Assembly (NCBI RefSeq): GCF_002843305.1
Contig: NZ_PGSG01000026.1
Location: forward strand, 1-64,000
DNA from: Streptomyces barkulensis
GTDB taxonomy: Bacteria; Actinomycetota; Actinomycetes; Streptomycetales; Streptomycetaceae
DNA length: 64,000 nt
Direction: 5' to 3'
The notes under the pieces are model-generated. The model did not search any database and was not told the DNA's origin. It saw nothing but the letters and a program-made list of their open reading frames with translations. The translations under genes and the position numbers were made by a program. Below are positions 50,895 to 59,900 of the stretch, in pieces; position 1 is the first letter of the stretch; the number at the start of each line of letters is the position of its first letter.

Positions 50895-51659
50895 ATGAGC
50901 CGGTGGGGAGACGAGTCCGCCGAGCCCGTCACGACGGTCGGCCCGCGCCCTGTCGGGCGGGCGCTGCTGACGCAGTCCTGGCGCGATGTGACCTTCCTGC
51001 ACTGGCCGGTTGCCCCGGCGGCGGTCGCCCCGCTGCTGCCCGCCGGAGTCCGCCCCGACGTCCACGAGGGCACCGCCCATGTGGGGCTGGTGCCCTTCCG
51101 GATGCACGGTCTGGGCTTCGGCCGCGGGCCCGGACTGCCGTACCTGGGGAGCTTCCCGGAGACCAACGTGCGCGTGTACGGCGTGGACCGGCGGGGGCGG
51201 CGCGGGGTGGTGTTCCTGACGCTGGAGTGCGCGCGGCTGCTGCCGGTGCTCGGGGCGCGGGCCGCGCTGCGCCTGCCGTACCGCTGGGCCTCCATGCGCC
51301 GCCGCACCGGGGGCGGCCGAGACCTGCTGTGGACCAGCGCCAGGATCGGGCCGGGTGGCCGGGGCCGCCCGGCCACCCGGATCCGGGTGCGGGTGGGGGA
51401 GCGGATCGCCGAGCCCACCGCCCTGGAGCACTTCCTGACGGCCCGCTGGGGGCTGCACACGGCCTGGTACGGCGGCAGAACGGTGTACCTGCCCAACGTC
51501 CACGGGACCTGGCCCCTGCACCGCGCCGAGCTCCTGGAGTGCGAGGAGGACCTCGTCGCCGCCTGCGGGCTGCCCGCTCCCGAAGGGGCCCCGCTCAGCG
51601 TGCTGTACGCGCCGCGCGTGGACGTCCGCTTCGGCCCGCCCCTGGCGGGAGGCCGCTGA
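50895..51659 (+). CDS. YqjF/DUF2071 family protein
   Basis: A 254-residue DUF2071 protein: LTQSWRDVTFLHWPVAPAAVAPLLPAGVRPDVHEGTAHVGLVPFRM and the PETNVRVYGVDRRGRRGVVFLTLE core are characteristic (read in parts), with HFLTARWGLHTAWYGG near the C-terminus. The fold resembles acetoacetate decarboxylase; function unknown. I use the ATG at 50895 preceded by GAGGGGGAAAG; a GTG six codons upstream is in frame. Confidence 0.85.
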   Translation: MSRWGDESAEPVTTVGPRPVGRALLTQSWRDVTFLHWPVAPAAVAPLLPAGVRPDVHEGTAHVGLVPFRMHGLGFGRGPGLPYLGSFPETNVRVYGVDRRGRRGVVFLTLECARLLPVLGARAALRLPYRWASMRRRTGGGRDLLWTSARIGPGGRGRPATRIRVRVGERIAEPTALEHFLTARWGLHTAWYGGRTVYLPNVHGTWPLHRAELLECEEDLVAACGLPAPEGAPLSVLYAPRVDVRFGPPLAGGR

Positions 51660-51662
51660 CGC

Positions 51663-51695
51663 GCTCCGGTCCCGCGGTCCCCGCGGGACCGGAGC
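51663..51695. terminator. Bidirectional terminator hairpin
   Basis: A perfect 15-bp stem GCTCCGGTCCCGCGG / CCGCGGGACCGGAGC with loop TCC, between the convergent DUF2071 and CBS genes. Confidence 0.85.
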
Positions 51696-51717
51696 CCCGG
51701 CCCCGCGGGAGCGGTGG

Positions 51718-52143
51718 TCAGATCTGCTTGGCCACCACGGCCTCGACGAACCGGCCGACCTCGGTCTCGGGGAGGTTGCGCGCCAGGTCGGCTTCGCTGA
51801 CCATGCCGACCAGCCGCTTCTCCTCGTCGATGATCGGCACCCGGCGGATCTGGTGCTTCTCCATCGTGTCCAGCACCTTCTCGACGTCCGTGTCGGCGGT
51901 CACCGTGAACGTCCGCCCCTGGGCCAGCTCACCGGCGGTCGTCCTGGTCGGGTCGCCCCCCGTGGCCAGGCACTTCACCACGATGTCGCGGTCGGTGATG
52001 ATCCCGTGCAGCTTGTCGTCGTCGCCGCATATCGGCAGCGCGCCCACGTCGAGGTCGCGCATGCGCCGTGCCGCGGCGTCCAGCGTCTCGTGCTCCCCGA
52101 CGCACTCCGCGCCGGTGTGCATGATGTCCCGGGCAGTGGTCAT
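51718..52143 (-). CDS. Paired CBS domain protein
   Basis: A 141-residue Bateman module. CBS1 begins TTARDIMHTGAECVGEHETLDAAARRMRDLDVGALPIC and ends GIITDRDIVVKCL; CBS2 contains TVTADTDVEKVLDTMEKHQIRRVPIIDEEKRLVGMVSEADLAR. Such stand-alone actinomycete proteins bind adenine nucleotides and are often dormancy-induced. Imperfect 8-9-bp repeats (GAATGCGGG-type) lie in the leader just upstream. A USP gene follows in the same direction further upstream. Confidence 0.9.
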   Translation of the reverse strand: MTTARDIMHTGAECVGEHETLDAAARRMRDLDVGALPICGDDDKLHGIITDRDIVVKCLATGGDPTRTTAGELAQGRTFTVTADTDVEKVLDTMEKHQIRRVPIIDEEKRLVGMVSEADLARNLPETEVGRFVEAVVAKQI

Positions 52144-52159
52144 GGCAGTCTCCTCGCAT

Positions 52160-52207
52160 CGGAAATGCGGTGAATGCTGTGAATGCGGGAATGCGGGAAT
52201 GCTGTGG
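52160..52207. repeat. Imperfect 8-9-bp repeats upstream of the CBS gene
   Basis: Five imperfect copies of a GAATGCGG/GAATGCTG(T) unit lie 17 bases upstream of the CBS start, in the likely 5' leader. Confidence 0.75.
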
Positions 52208-52362
52208 ATTCGGCGGGTCCGGCGGGCCCGGCGACCGCGGTGGCCCCGGCTCCACGGGGAGTCCCCGGGCGCCTGGGCGCCCCGGCGCCCTCGGACGCCT
52301 GGACCGGTAGTCCATTCTGGTCCGTTCCACCGCCCCCCGCATCCGGACGGCGAAGCGCCGCG

Positions 52363-53250
52363 TCAGGCGGTGTGCCCGCCGGCGGGGACGGTGAAGACCG
52401 GGCAGCGCGCGTGGTGGAGCACGCCCTGGCTCACCGAACCCAGCAGCATCCCGGTGAAGCCCCCGCGGCCCCGGGTGCCCACGACCAGGCCGAGAGCCTG
52501 CTCGGAAGCCTCGGCCAGGACCTGTACCGGATGGCCTCGTACGAACTCGTGCCGCAGATCCACCTCCGGATGCGCGGCTGTGCGGCCCGCGACCGACTCC
52601 GACAGCAGCCGGCGGGCCTCCTGCTCCGCCGCGTCCTCGTCCAGGGAGCCCAGCAGCGGCGGATGCCACACGTACAGCGCCCGCAGCGCCGCGCCGCGCA
52701 GCGAGGCCTCCTCGAAGGCGAAGTCGACGGCCGCGGCGGAGTCCGGACTGCCGTCGACGCCCACCACGAGGTACGGCGGCTGCCGGGTGAGGTGCTCGGG
52801 CTCCCGCAGGACCACCACCGGGCACGTGGCGTGGGCGGTGAGCGGCAGTCCCACCGCGGTGGAGCCGAACAGCTCCTGCGCGGAGGACAGGTGCCAGGAA
52901 CCCACCACGGCCATCGCCGCGTTCCGCGACTCCTCGCGCAGCACCCAGGCGGGATGCCCCTCCGCCAGCAGCCAGGAGACCTCCACCCGCGGCTGCCGCT
53001 CCCCGGCGAAGGCGACCGCTTCCTCCAGCACCCGCTCGCCGGCCTCGTGCAGCGCCTCGTTCCACTGCTCCCAGGACGGCCGCAGCTCCGACGACCAGTA
53101 ACCGCCGGTCGGCACGCCCTGGGCGTGCACCACGCGCAGCGGCAGGCCCCGCCGGGCGGCCTCGTCCGCGGCCCAGGCGAGGGCCGCCCGCCGGGAGGGA
53201 TCGGGGTCCACTCCCACCACGATCGGCCGACGCCCCTGTGAACTCGTCAT
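52363..53250 (-). CDS. Tandem universal stress protein
   Basis: A 295-residue protein with two UspA domains. Unit 1 is IVVGVDPDPSRRAALAWAADEAARRGLPLRVVHA (1-145). Unit 2 is LVVGVDGSPDSAAAVDFAFEEASLRGAALRALYVW, ending in the nucleotide-binding VVGTRGRGGFTGMLLGSVSQGVLHHARCPVFTV. The second unit has the intact G-2x-G-9x-G(S) ATP motif; in the first it is degenerate. It is a typical stress or dormancy gene, with the CBS protein 219 bases downstream. Confidence 0.93.
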   Translation of the reverse strand: MTSSQGRRPIVVGVDPDPSRRAALAWAADEAARRGLPLRVVHAQGVPTGGYWSSELRPSWEQWNEALHEAGERVLEEAVAFAGERQPRVEVSWLLAEGHPAWVLREESRNAAMAVVGSWHLSSAQELFGSTAVGLPLTAHATCPVVVLREPEHLTRQPPYLVVGVDGSPDSAAAVDFAFEEASLRGAALRALYVWHPPLLGSLDEDAAEQEARRLLSESVAGRTAAHPEVDLRHEFVRGHPVQVLAEASEQALGLVVGTRGRGGFTGMLLGSVSQGVLHHARCPVFTVPAGGHTA

Positions 53251-53356
53251 AGCCGCCTCCGGGGTAGTCTCTCGCCCCCTCGCCTACCCAGTCTGTCAGC
53301 GCCCCGCCGGTCGCGCCCGCCGGGCGGGGCGGGCCGCAAGCGGCCGAAGGCGTCGT

Positions 53357-53581
53357 CTACAGGCCCTGGGCCAGCAGGATCTCGTGTGCCAGCCTGGCCC
53401 CGCGGGCCGCCTCCTCGGGCAGCGCCGTGTCCTGGGAGGGGGGCTGCTCCAGGCCCCGGGCCAGTGCCCGGACGGCCTCGGCCAGCGCCTGCACCTGCGT
53501 CTCCAGCGCCTGCACCCGGGCCTCCTGCGAACTCTGCGGGCCGTGGCCCGAGGGCTGCTCGTACGGGCTGTTCGCGGTCAT
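53357..53581 (-). CDS. Small coiled-coil hypothetical protein (74 aa)
   Basis: A polar N-terminus (NSPYEQPSGHGPQSS) and a strong heptad region EARVQALETQVQALAEAVRALARGLE, then EEAARGARLAHEILLAQGL. It probably dimerises through the coiled coil. GAAAGGTG precedes the ATG. A GC-rich inverted repeat (GCCCCGCC/GGCGGGGC, 53301-53330) lies downstream. Not assigned to a known function. Confidence 0.65.
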   Translation of the reverse strand: MTANSPYEQPSGHGPQSSQEARVQALETQVQALAEAVRALARGLEQPPSQDTALPEEAARGARLAHEILLAQGL

Positions 53582-53803
53582 GTCGGCACCTTTCGTCCGT
53601 CGGGCACGGAGAACCGTCCGGCGCCCGGGCCGGCCCGGCGCACCGGCCGGCCCACGGCCGCCTCCTTCGGCCATCCTCTTCCAGTCTGCTCCGGCCCGCG
53701 CGCCGACGGAGAGCTCCGGCCGGGCCGCTGAGCCGGTCCGGTGAAGCGGCCCCGAGGAGGCAGACGGTGCGGGAGGGGGCGGACGGCCCGTGAGGAGGAC
53801 CGC

Positions 53804-54135
53804 ATGCCGGCACGCCGAGCACCCCGGGAGAGAACCGCGACGCGGGGGCGGGCGTCCTGGCCGTCCCCGGTGCTGTTCACCGCTCTCGCCCTCGCCGCCG
53901 CGGCTGTGGGGCGTCCAGCTGCTGCTCAACGCGGCGTGGACCCCGCTGTTCTTCGGCGCCCGCCAGTACGGGCCGGCCTTCGCCGACGTCTGCCTGCTGC
54001 TCGCCGCCGCCGGTGCGACGGCGGTGGCGTTCCACCGCGTCCGCCCCGGTGGCGGGGTACCTGCCGGCGCCCCGTCCGCTGTGGACGGCCTTCGCCGCCG
54101 CGCTCAACCTGAGCATCTGGCCGGCACAGACCTGA
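53804..54135 (+). pseudogene. tspO: Decayed TspO/MBR family gene
   Basis: Three pieces of a TspO protein lie in three frames. From the ATG at 53804 (strong GAGGAGGACC upstream) comes an N-terminus with SWPSPVLFTALALAAAAVG. The next frame then encodes LWGVQLLLNAAWTPLFFGARQYG through CLLLAAAGATAVAFHRVRP. After one extra base near 54047, the third frame gives VAGYLPAPRPLWTAFAAALNLSIWPAQ and a stop. About half of the usual ~160 residues (TM1-TM3 region) is missing. A deletion near 53910 and a +1 frameshift both disable it. Confidence 0.85.
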
Positions 54136-54139
54136 CGGG

Positions 54140-54176
54140 CCGGTGCGGACGCCGGCCCGTAGGGCGTCCGCACCGG
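54140..54176. terminator. Terminator hairpin at the end of the encapsulin operon
   Basis: A perfect 14-bp stem CCGGTGCGGACGCC / GGCGTCCGCACCGG with a 9-base loop, 6 bases beyond the shell-protein stop codon on the minus strand. Confidence 0.85.
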
Positions 54177-54182
54177 TGCGGG

Positions 54183-55052
54183 TCAGCCCGGCACCACGTG
54201 GAAGAAGTGGGTCGGCAGCTGGACGGCGACGGACTCGTGGACCACCGCGCACACCGCAGTGCCCCCGGGCTCGTCGAAGGTCCCCGGCGGCGGCTCCGCG
54301 ACCTTGATCACCGAGTGCTCGGCGTCCAGGAGCACGGCGGCCATGGCGAAGTCCCCGACCAGCGCGCAGCCGGGCGCCACCTGGCGGTGGCGGCAGACCA
54401 TGACGCCCTCGCGGGCCAGGTCGGCCAGCAGGCTGCCGGAGCCGACCAGCTGCCCGTAGTAGTCGCGGGGGTTGACCATCACCGCGTGCCCGGTCCCGCC
54501 GGTCTGCTCGATCTCGTCGAAGGCGGCGAGCAGGCCGGCGGCGTACGAGCCCCGGTAGGGCAGGGACGCCACGTCCGGATGGCGCAGCACGTCATGGGTG
54601 AGCGCCCGGTTCTCCGCGGTGCCCAGCCGGACCATCAGACGCCGGTCCACGAAGGCGGCCAGTGCCGCCGGGTCCCCGGCGAGTCCGTCGGGGACCCGTA
54701 CCCAGGCGGTGATCGGTGCGACGTGGTGGTCGGCCGGGGCGAACAGGAACGAGTCCTCGCGCAGCCGGCCCTCGCGGGCCGGCGCCTCCCCGGGCGGCCT
54801 GGTCTCGAACCAGGTGCGCACCGCGCCGGAGCCGGCCCGCTGCCTGCGGAACAGGTGGCGGGCCGTCAGCCGGTGCCTCTCCTTCCCCGGCTGGAAGGCG
54901 TCGGTGACGGTGAAGCCGAAGTGGACCTCGGCCCTGTCCGGCGCCTCGGCGAAGGCCCGGGCGAACTCCTCGCCCGGTGAGGGCGCGGCGGCCGGTGCGG
55001 TCGCGGCGGGCGGCGGGCCGCCCTGCTCGGTGGCGGTCGCGGTGGCGTTCAT
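54183..55052 (-). CDS. HK97-fold encapsulin shell protein, family 3 (natural-product type)
   Basis: A 289-residue protein. After a disordered Thr/Ala/Pro-rich N-terminus (~1-30) come EEFARAFAEAPDRAEVHFGFTVTDAF, the E-loop/P-domain region VDRRLMVRLGTAENRALTHDVL and SYAAGLLAAFDEIEQTGGTGHAVMVNPRDYYGQL. Then follow CRHRQVAPGCALVGDFAMAAVLLD and the closing strand AVCAVVHESVAVQLPTHFFHVV. These match HK97 capsid order (MNPxxYxxL; GDFxxAxxL). Position beside sulfotransferase, AKR, NRPS-like and oxidase genes fits family 3 encapsulins. AGGAGGGACC lies upstream. A phage capsid is unlikely; no other phage genes are present. Confidence 0.82.
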   Translation of the reverse strand: MNATATATEQGGPPPAATAPAAAPSPGEEFARAFAEAPDRAEVHFGFTVTDAFQPGKERHRLTARHLFRRQRAGSGAVRTWFETRPPGEAPAREGRLREDSFLFAPADHHVAPITAWVRVPDGLAGDPAALAAFVDRRLMVRLGTAENRALTHDVLRHPDVASLPYRGSYAAGLLAAFDEIEQTGGTGHAVMVNPRDYYGQLVGSGSLLADLAREGVMVCRHRQVAPGCALVGDFAMAAVLLDAEHSVIKVAEPPPGTFDEPGGTAVCAVVHESVAVQLPTHFFHVVPG

Positions 55053-55122
55053 GGTCCGGTCCCTCCTGGTACTGGGTCCGCGGGGCTCACAGGGCATGTC
55101 ACGGGGGGTGTCGCAGGTCGTC

Positions 55123-55851
55123 TCACAGGGCGTGCTCGATCAGCCGCTCGTAGTACGGCAGGTGGTGTTCGTGGAAGGAACGCAGCCGCTCGTCGTTGTC
55201 GACGGTGACGGCGTACTCCCGCTCCGGCGCCCGGAAGGCCGAGCTGGCCATGACGTCCAGGTGCCAGCGCCGGTTCGGCCGCCACTCGGCGCGCTCGCCC
55301 GGCTGCCAGCTCAGGGCCTCGGGTACGTAGGGCAGTCCGACCCGCTCGCAGTACGCCGAGACCACCTTCGCCGGGTCGGCCAGCAGCCGCTCGGCGCGGA
55401 TCACCACCGGGCGCTCGCCGGTGGTCTTCCAGGCGAGCTCGAACAGTTTCCACTGGTGCTCGTAGCCGATCTCGGAGCAGGTCACCTCGGGCTTGACCGC
55501 GTGGTGCGAGGCGATGGCGCGCGCCGGATCGCGGACGATGAAGGTGTGCCGGAAGCCCGCGATCCGCTCCGGGTGGTCGAACAGGTGCTGGTAGTGGTAC
55601 TCCAGGGTGTCCTTGAAGAACACCGGCCGCTCCTCGCCCAGCGCCGCGAGGTGGGCCAGCAGATCGCCGGGGGAGCGGAGCACGACCGCGCCCCCGTCCG
55701 GACCGGGCACGGACACCTCGCCGTGGTCGGTGAGCAGCACCAGCGGCTCGTGCACCACGGTCACGTCGCCGCGTTCGGCCATCATGCGAAGGAAGGCGGT
55801 GGAGACCGCCCGGGGGTGCGCCCACATGGCTATGACGGTCACATCGACCAC
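55123..55851 (-). CDS. Sulfotransferase family protein
   Basis: A 242-residue P-loop sulfotransferase-like protein. The 5'-phosphosulfate loop is WAHPRAVSTAFLRMMAERGD (near residue 10), the 3'-phosphate motif IVRDPARAIASHHAV (~105), and Glu/His residues of HEPLVLL may be catalytic. It would transfer sulfate from PAPS to a hydroxyl or amine. The 13-base overlap with the AKR gene indicates coupling. Family 3 encapsulin clusters are known to include sulfotransferases, which supports pathway membership; the substrate is unknown. Confidence 0.82.
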   Translation of the reverse strand: MVDVTVIAMWAHPRAVSTAFLRMMAERGDVTVVHEPLVLLTDHGEVSVPGPDGGAVVLRSPGDLLAHLAALGEERPVFFKDTLEYHYQHLFDHPERIAGFRHTFIVRDPARAIASHHAVKPEVTCSEIGYEHQWKLFELAWKTTGERPVVIRAERLLADPAKVVSAYCERVGLPYVPEALSWQPGERAEWRPNRRWHLDVMASSAFRAPEREYAVTVDNDERLRSFHEHHLPYYERLIEHAL

Positions 55852-56822
55852 TCCGTCGGGCGGCGGTCCCAGCGGTGGCCGCGCAGCTCGTCCAGCATGG
55901 CGCGGTCCAGCCGCCGGCCGTCGGAGACGGCCAGGTTGGCGCGGACGTGCTCCGGCCTGCGCATGCCGGGGATGACGGTGCTGACGGCCGGGTGGTGGAG
56001 GATGAAGCGCAGCGACAGCTCGGGCAGTGTCATGCCCTCGGGCAGCACCTTCTTCAGCCGCTCGGCGCGCTCCACCGTCGGGCCCAGGTTGTCGGGGCCG
56101 AAGTAGACCGCCCGCCAGTCGTCCTCGGGGAAGACGGTGTCACGGGTGAGCTTTCCGGTGAGACCGCCCTCGTCGAAGGGGACGCGGGCGATGATGCCGA
56201 TGTCGTCGAGCAGCGCGCGCTCGAACAGCTCGTCCTCGGGGGCCTGGTCGAAGATGTTGTAGATGACCTGGACGACGTCGACCAGGCCGGTGTCGATCGC
56301 CCGCAGGCAGTTCTCCGGCTCCCAGCGGTTGACGCTGATGCCGAACCCCTCGATCACGCCCTCGGCCTTGAGGTCGGAGATCACCCGCTGCCAGCGCTCG
56401 TCGTCGCTCCACCGGTCCTCCCAGACGTGGAACTGCAGCAGGTCGATGCGGTCGGTGCCGAGGTTCTCCAGGCTGCGGTGGACGTACTCGCGCACATGGC
56501 CGGGCGGGAAGACGTCGTCGAGGGTGTCGCCGGGGCGCGGCGGCCACTGCCGGTTCAGCGGCGGAACCTTGGTGGCGACGTACAGCCGGCGGTCGGAGTG
56601 CCTGCGCAGCAGATCGCCCAGCATCCGTTCGCTGACACCGCGGCCGTAGACCCAGGCGGTGTCGAAGAAGGTGCAGCCGAGCTCGACCGCCAGGTCCAGG
56701 CAGTCCGGCGCGGTGCCGTAGTCCCAGCCGGTGAAGCCCCCGGGGCCGCCTCCGATGCCCCACATGCCGTAGCCGATCTCGCTGACGTCCCAGCCCAGCC
56801 GGCCCATGCTTCGGTAGTGCAC
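55839..56822 (-). CDS. Aldo/keto reductase
   Basis: A 327-residue AKR TIM barrel. The catalytic tetrad is visible: Asp in TFFDTAWVYGRG, Tyr four residues on, Lys in YVATKVPPL, His in DLLQFHVWED. It opens MHYRSMGRLGWDVSEIGYGMWGIGG, and the NADPH-binding end is STVIPGMRRPEHVRANL. It may reduce an aldehyde released by the neighbouring reductase-terminated NRPS-like enzyme. The start is ATG with GAAAGGACGAC upstream. Confidence 0.92.
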   Translation of the reverse strand: MHYRSMGRLGWDVSEIGYGMWGIGGGPGGFTGWDYGTAPDCLDLAVELGCTFFDTAWVYGRGVSERMLGDLLRRHSDRRLYVATKVPPLNRQWPPRPGDTLDDVFPPGHVREYVHRSLENLGTDRIDLLQFHVWEDRWSDDERWQRVISDLKAEGVIEGFGISVNRWEPENCLRAIDTGLVDVVQVIYNIFDQAPEDELFERALLDDIGIIARVPFDEGGLTGKLTRDTVFPEDDWRAVYFGPDNLGPTVERAERLKKVLPEGMTLPELSLRFILHHPAVSTVIPGMRRPEHVRANLAVSDGRRLDRAMLDELRGHRWDRRPTEWSM

Positions 56823-56910
56823 TGTCGTCCTTTCGGTTCGCTGTCTCGGAACTTTCGGTGTTCGGGTGTGCTTCGGTGTGTTCGGGGTGCCCGGTGGCCG
56901 GACACGCCGT

Positions 56911-59900
56911 TCAGGAGGTGAGCGTGGCGCGGTAGGCGGCGACCGCCGCCTCCAGCGGCCCCTCGCGCAGACCGTGCCGGGCGTCCAGGGCGGCGCACGC
57001 GTCCCTGGTGAACAGGCCGGGGTTGTCCGACAGCAGGTGCCGGAAGTCCGGTGGCCCGCCGGGCGCGGCCGACGGCAGGGCCGTCAGCAGGGCGTGCAGC
57101 ACGGCCGCGGCCGAATCCCTGTCGCCGTCCGCCGCCTCCCGCAGCGCCGCCGCGAACTCCTGCGCCGGCACCGTGCGCAGGGTGCGCGCACCGCCCGGAG
57201 CGCCCGGAGCGGCCAGGTCGAGCGCGGCGAAGTCCACACCGCCGGGGCGGAAGACGTGGTACACGCCGCGGCCGGGCGGCCCGGGCGGCGGCTCGGTGAG
57301 CGCGGCGACCAGCCGGGCGGCCGTCTCGTCCACGGGTGTGTAGTCGGAGACCATCGGCACATCGGGCCGCACGCCCAGCTGGAGGAAGGCGGACAGCAGC
57401 AGATGGGTGAGCGCCGCGGGATTGGGCACGCCGTTGTCGGCCGCCGGCATCACCTCGCCCAGCCGGTGCACCACCACCGGTGCGCCCAGCCGCCGCGCCG
57501 CGAGCACCATGCGCTCGGCCACCCACTTGGACCGGCTGTAGCCGCTGGCGGGCAGGGCCGCCTCGCAGGGGTCGAAGTCCTCGCCCAACGGCTGCGCCGC
57601 ACCGGCCGCGTGCCGGTCCAGGACACCGAGGGTGGAGATGTGGTGCAGCGGCTTGGGCCGCCCGGACAGGGCGAAACGCAGCACCTCGGCCGTGCCGGCG
57701 ACATTGGCCGGTCGGTGGGAGCGGTAGTCCAGCAGGAAGTTGACCAGCCCTCCGATGTGCAGCACGGCGTCGCACTCGGCGGTGAGGGACTCCCACCGCG
57801 GGCGCGGCCAGCCGAAGCGGGGCCGTTCCAGGTCGCCGTGGCGGGCCTCGACACGCGCGGCGACGTCCGCGTCCCACAGCCCCTGCGAGCGCAGGGTGCG
57901 CGCCAGCCGCTCCCGGGCGTGCGCGTCGTCGCGGGCGCGTACCAGGCACACCGCGCGCGCCCCGGTGGAGGTCACCAGCCGGTGCACGGTCCGGGCCCCG
58001 ACGAAGCCGGTGGCCCCGGTGACCAGGACGGTGCGCGGCGGCACGGCCGGGGCCGCGCCCGCCGCCCGGCGCGCCAGGCGGGTCAGGTCCGCCGGGAGCC
58101 GGGCGTCGCGCTCCATCGAGCGCGCCTCGTCCCCGGCGGGCGCCCCGGGCTCCTCGCCGTCGTGCGCGCCGGATCCCTCCAGGGCCGCGGCGAGCCGCTC
58201 GGGCGTGCGGTGCTCGTAGACGTCGGACAGGCTCACACGGGTGCCCACGGCCTCCCGGATGCGCAGCGTCGCGCTCATGGCGGACAGCGAGTCGCCACCG
58301 CGTGCCAGGAAGTCGTCGCCGGCCCGGAAGTCGGGCAGGCCGAGCACCGAGCCCATCACGTACGCGATGCGCCGGGCGGGGGTCTGCGAGCCCGCCGGCC
58401 CGCGCACGGCCGGTCTCGCCTCGGACTCCAGCTTGTCCTCCACGATCGCGCGCAGCGCGCGCAGATCCACCTTGCCGTTGTCCGTCAGCGGCAGGGCCTG
58501 CAACACGAAGCAGTGGCGCGGCACCTGGATGCGGGGCAGCACGGACGCCAGATGGGCGCGGAGCGCCGCCGGGGTGGTGCCCGGCTCGGCCGCCGCCGCG
58601 ACCACCAGCCGGGTGCGCCCGGCCCGCCGCACCGTCATGGCCTTGGCCTGCACGACACCGCGGCAGCCCTCGGCGGCGGTCTCGATCTCGGCCGGCTCGA
58701 TGCGGACGCCGTCCACCTTGGCCTGCCGGTCGCACCGCCCGGCGAAGCGCAGCAGCCCACGCTCGTCGTACCAGCCCAGATCACCGGTGCGGTACAGCCG
58801 CTCGCCGGGAACCGAGGGGAAGGGATTGGGCATGAACGCCCGCTCGGTGCGCTCCGGATCGCCCAGGTAGCCCGCCCCCACACAGGCGCCGCCGACCAGG
58901 ATCTCGCCGGTGGCGCCCGCGGGCAGGGGCCGCAGCGCGTCGTCGACGACGAGGGCGTGGCAGTTGTCGATGGGCCGCCCGAGCGGTATGTGGTCGCCCT
59001 CGTCGCCCCGGACGCGGTGGAAGACCATGCCGATGGCGGTCTCCGAGGGCCCGTACCCGTTGTAGATCTCCAGGCCGGGGACCATCTCCCGCAGCCGGTG
59101 GACGGCGTGCGGCACGATCTCCTCGCCGCCGACCACCAGATGCCGCAGGGAGGAGACCCTGCGCACGGCAGCCGGGTCGGACTCCAGCAGTGCCACGAGC
59201 ATGCCCAGGATCGCCGGGACGAAGTCGGTGACCGTGACCCGGTGGCGGTCGATGGTCTCCACCGTCCGCTCCAGGTCGAGGAACTCGCCCTGCTCGGGCA
59301 CGACCGTCCGCCCCCCGGTGGTCAGCGGCCACAGCAACTGCCAGATGGCGGAGTCGAAGGTGTGGCGGCTGTTCTGGAGCACCACCTCCCGCCCGGTGGC
59401 ACGGAAGCGGCGGGTCATGAAGCGGAACCGGTTGGTCAGGCCGCCGTGCAGGTTGAGGGCGCACTTGGGGGCGCCGGTCGTGCCGGAGGTGAACACCCCG
59501 TAGGCGATGTCGCCGGGGCCGGGCAGGACACCGGGACGCTCGGTGCTCGGTGTGACCCCGTCCGCGCGCACGACCGCAGCCGGCCGGCCGGCGCACACCG
59601 GCGGCCCGGAGGTCAGCACCAGCGGCGCGTCCAGCGTCCCCAGCACCGAGCGCAGCCGTTCCTCCGGCCACACCGGGTCGCACAGCGCGAACGCCGCGCC
59701 GGTCTTCATCAGCGCCACCATGCACAGAGGAAGCTCGACGCTGTTGCCCACCACCACGGGCACCACCGAGCCGGGGCCCGCACCGGCCGCCGACAACCGC
59801 GCGGCGAGTCCGTTGGCGAGCGCGTCGAACTCCGCGTACGTCAGGACCCTCTCCTTTCGCGCCCCCTGCCAGACCAGGGCGGGACGGTCGGGGGTCCGGT

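Noticed and set aside
54183..55052. Prophage capsid gene
   Set aside because: The HK97 fold is present, but no portal, terminase, protease or tail genes occur nearby; the neighbours are biosynthetic.
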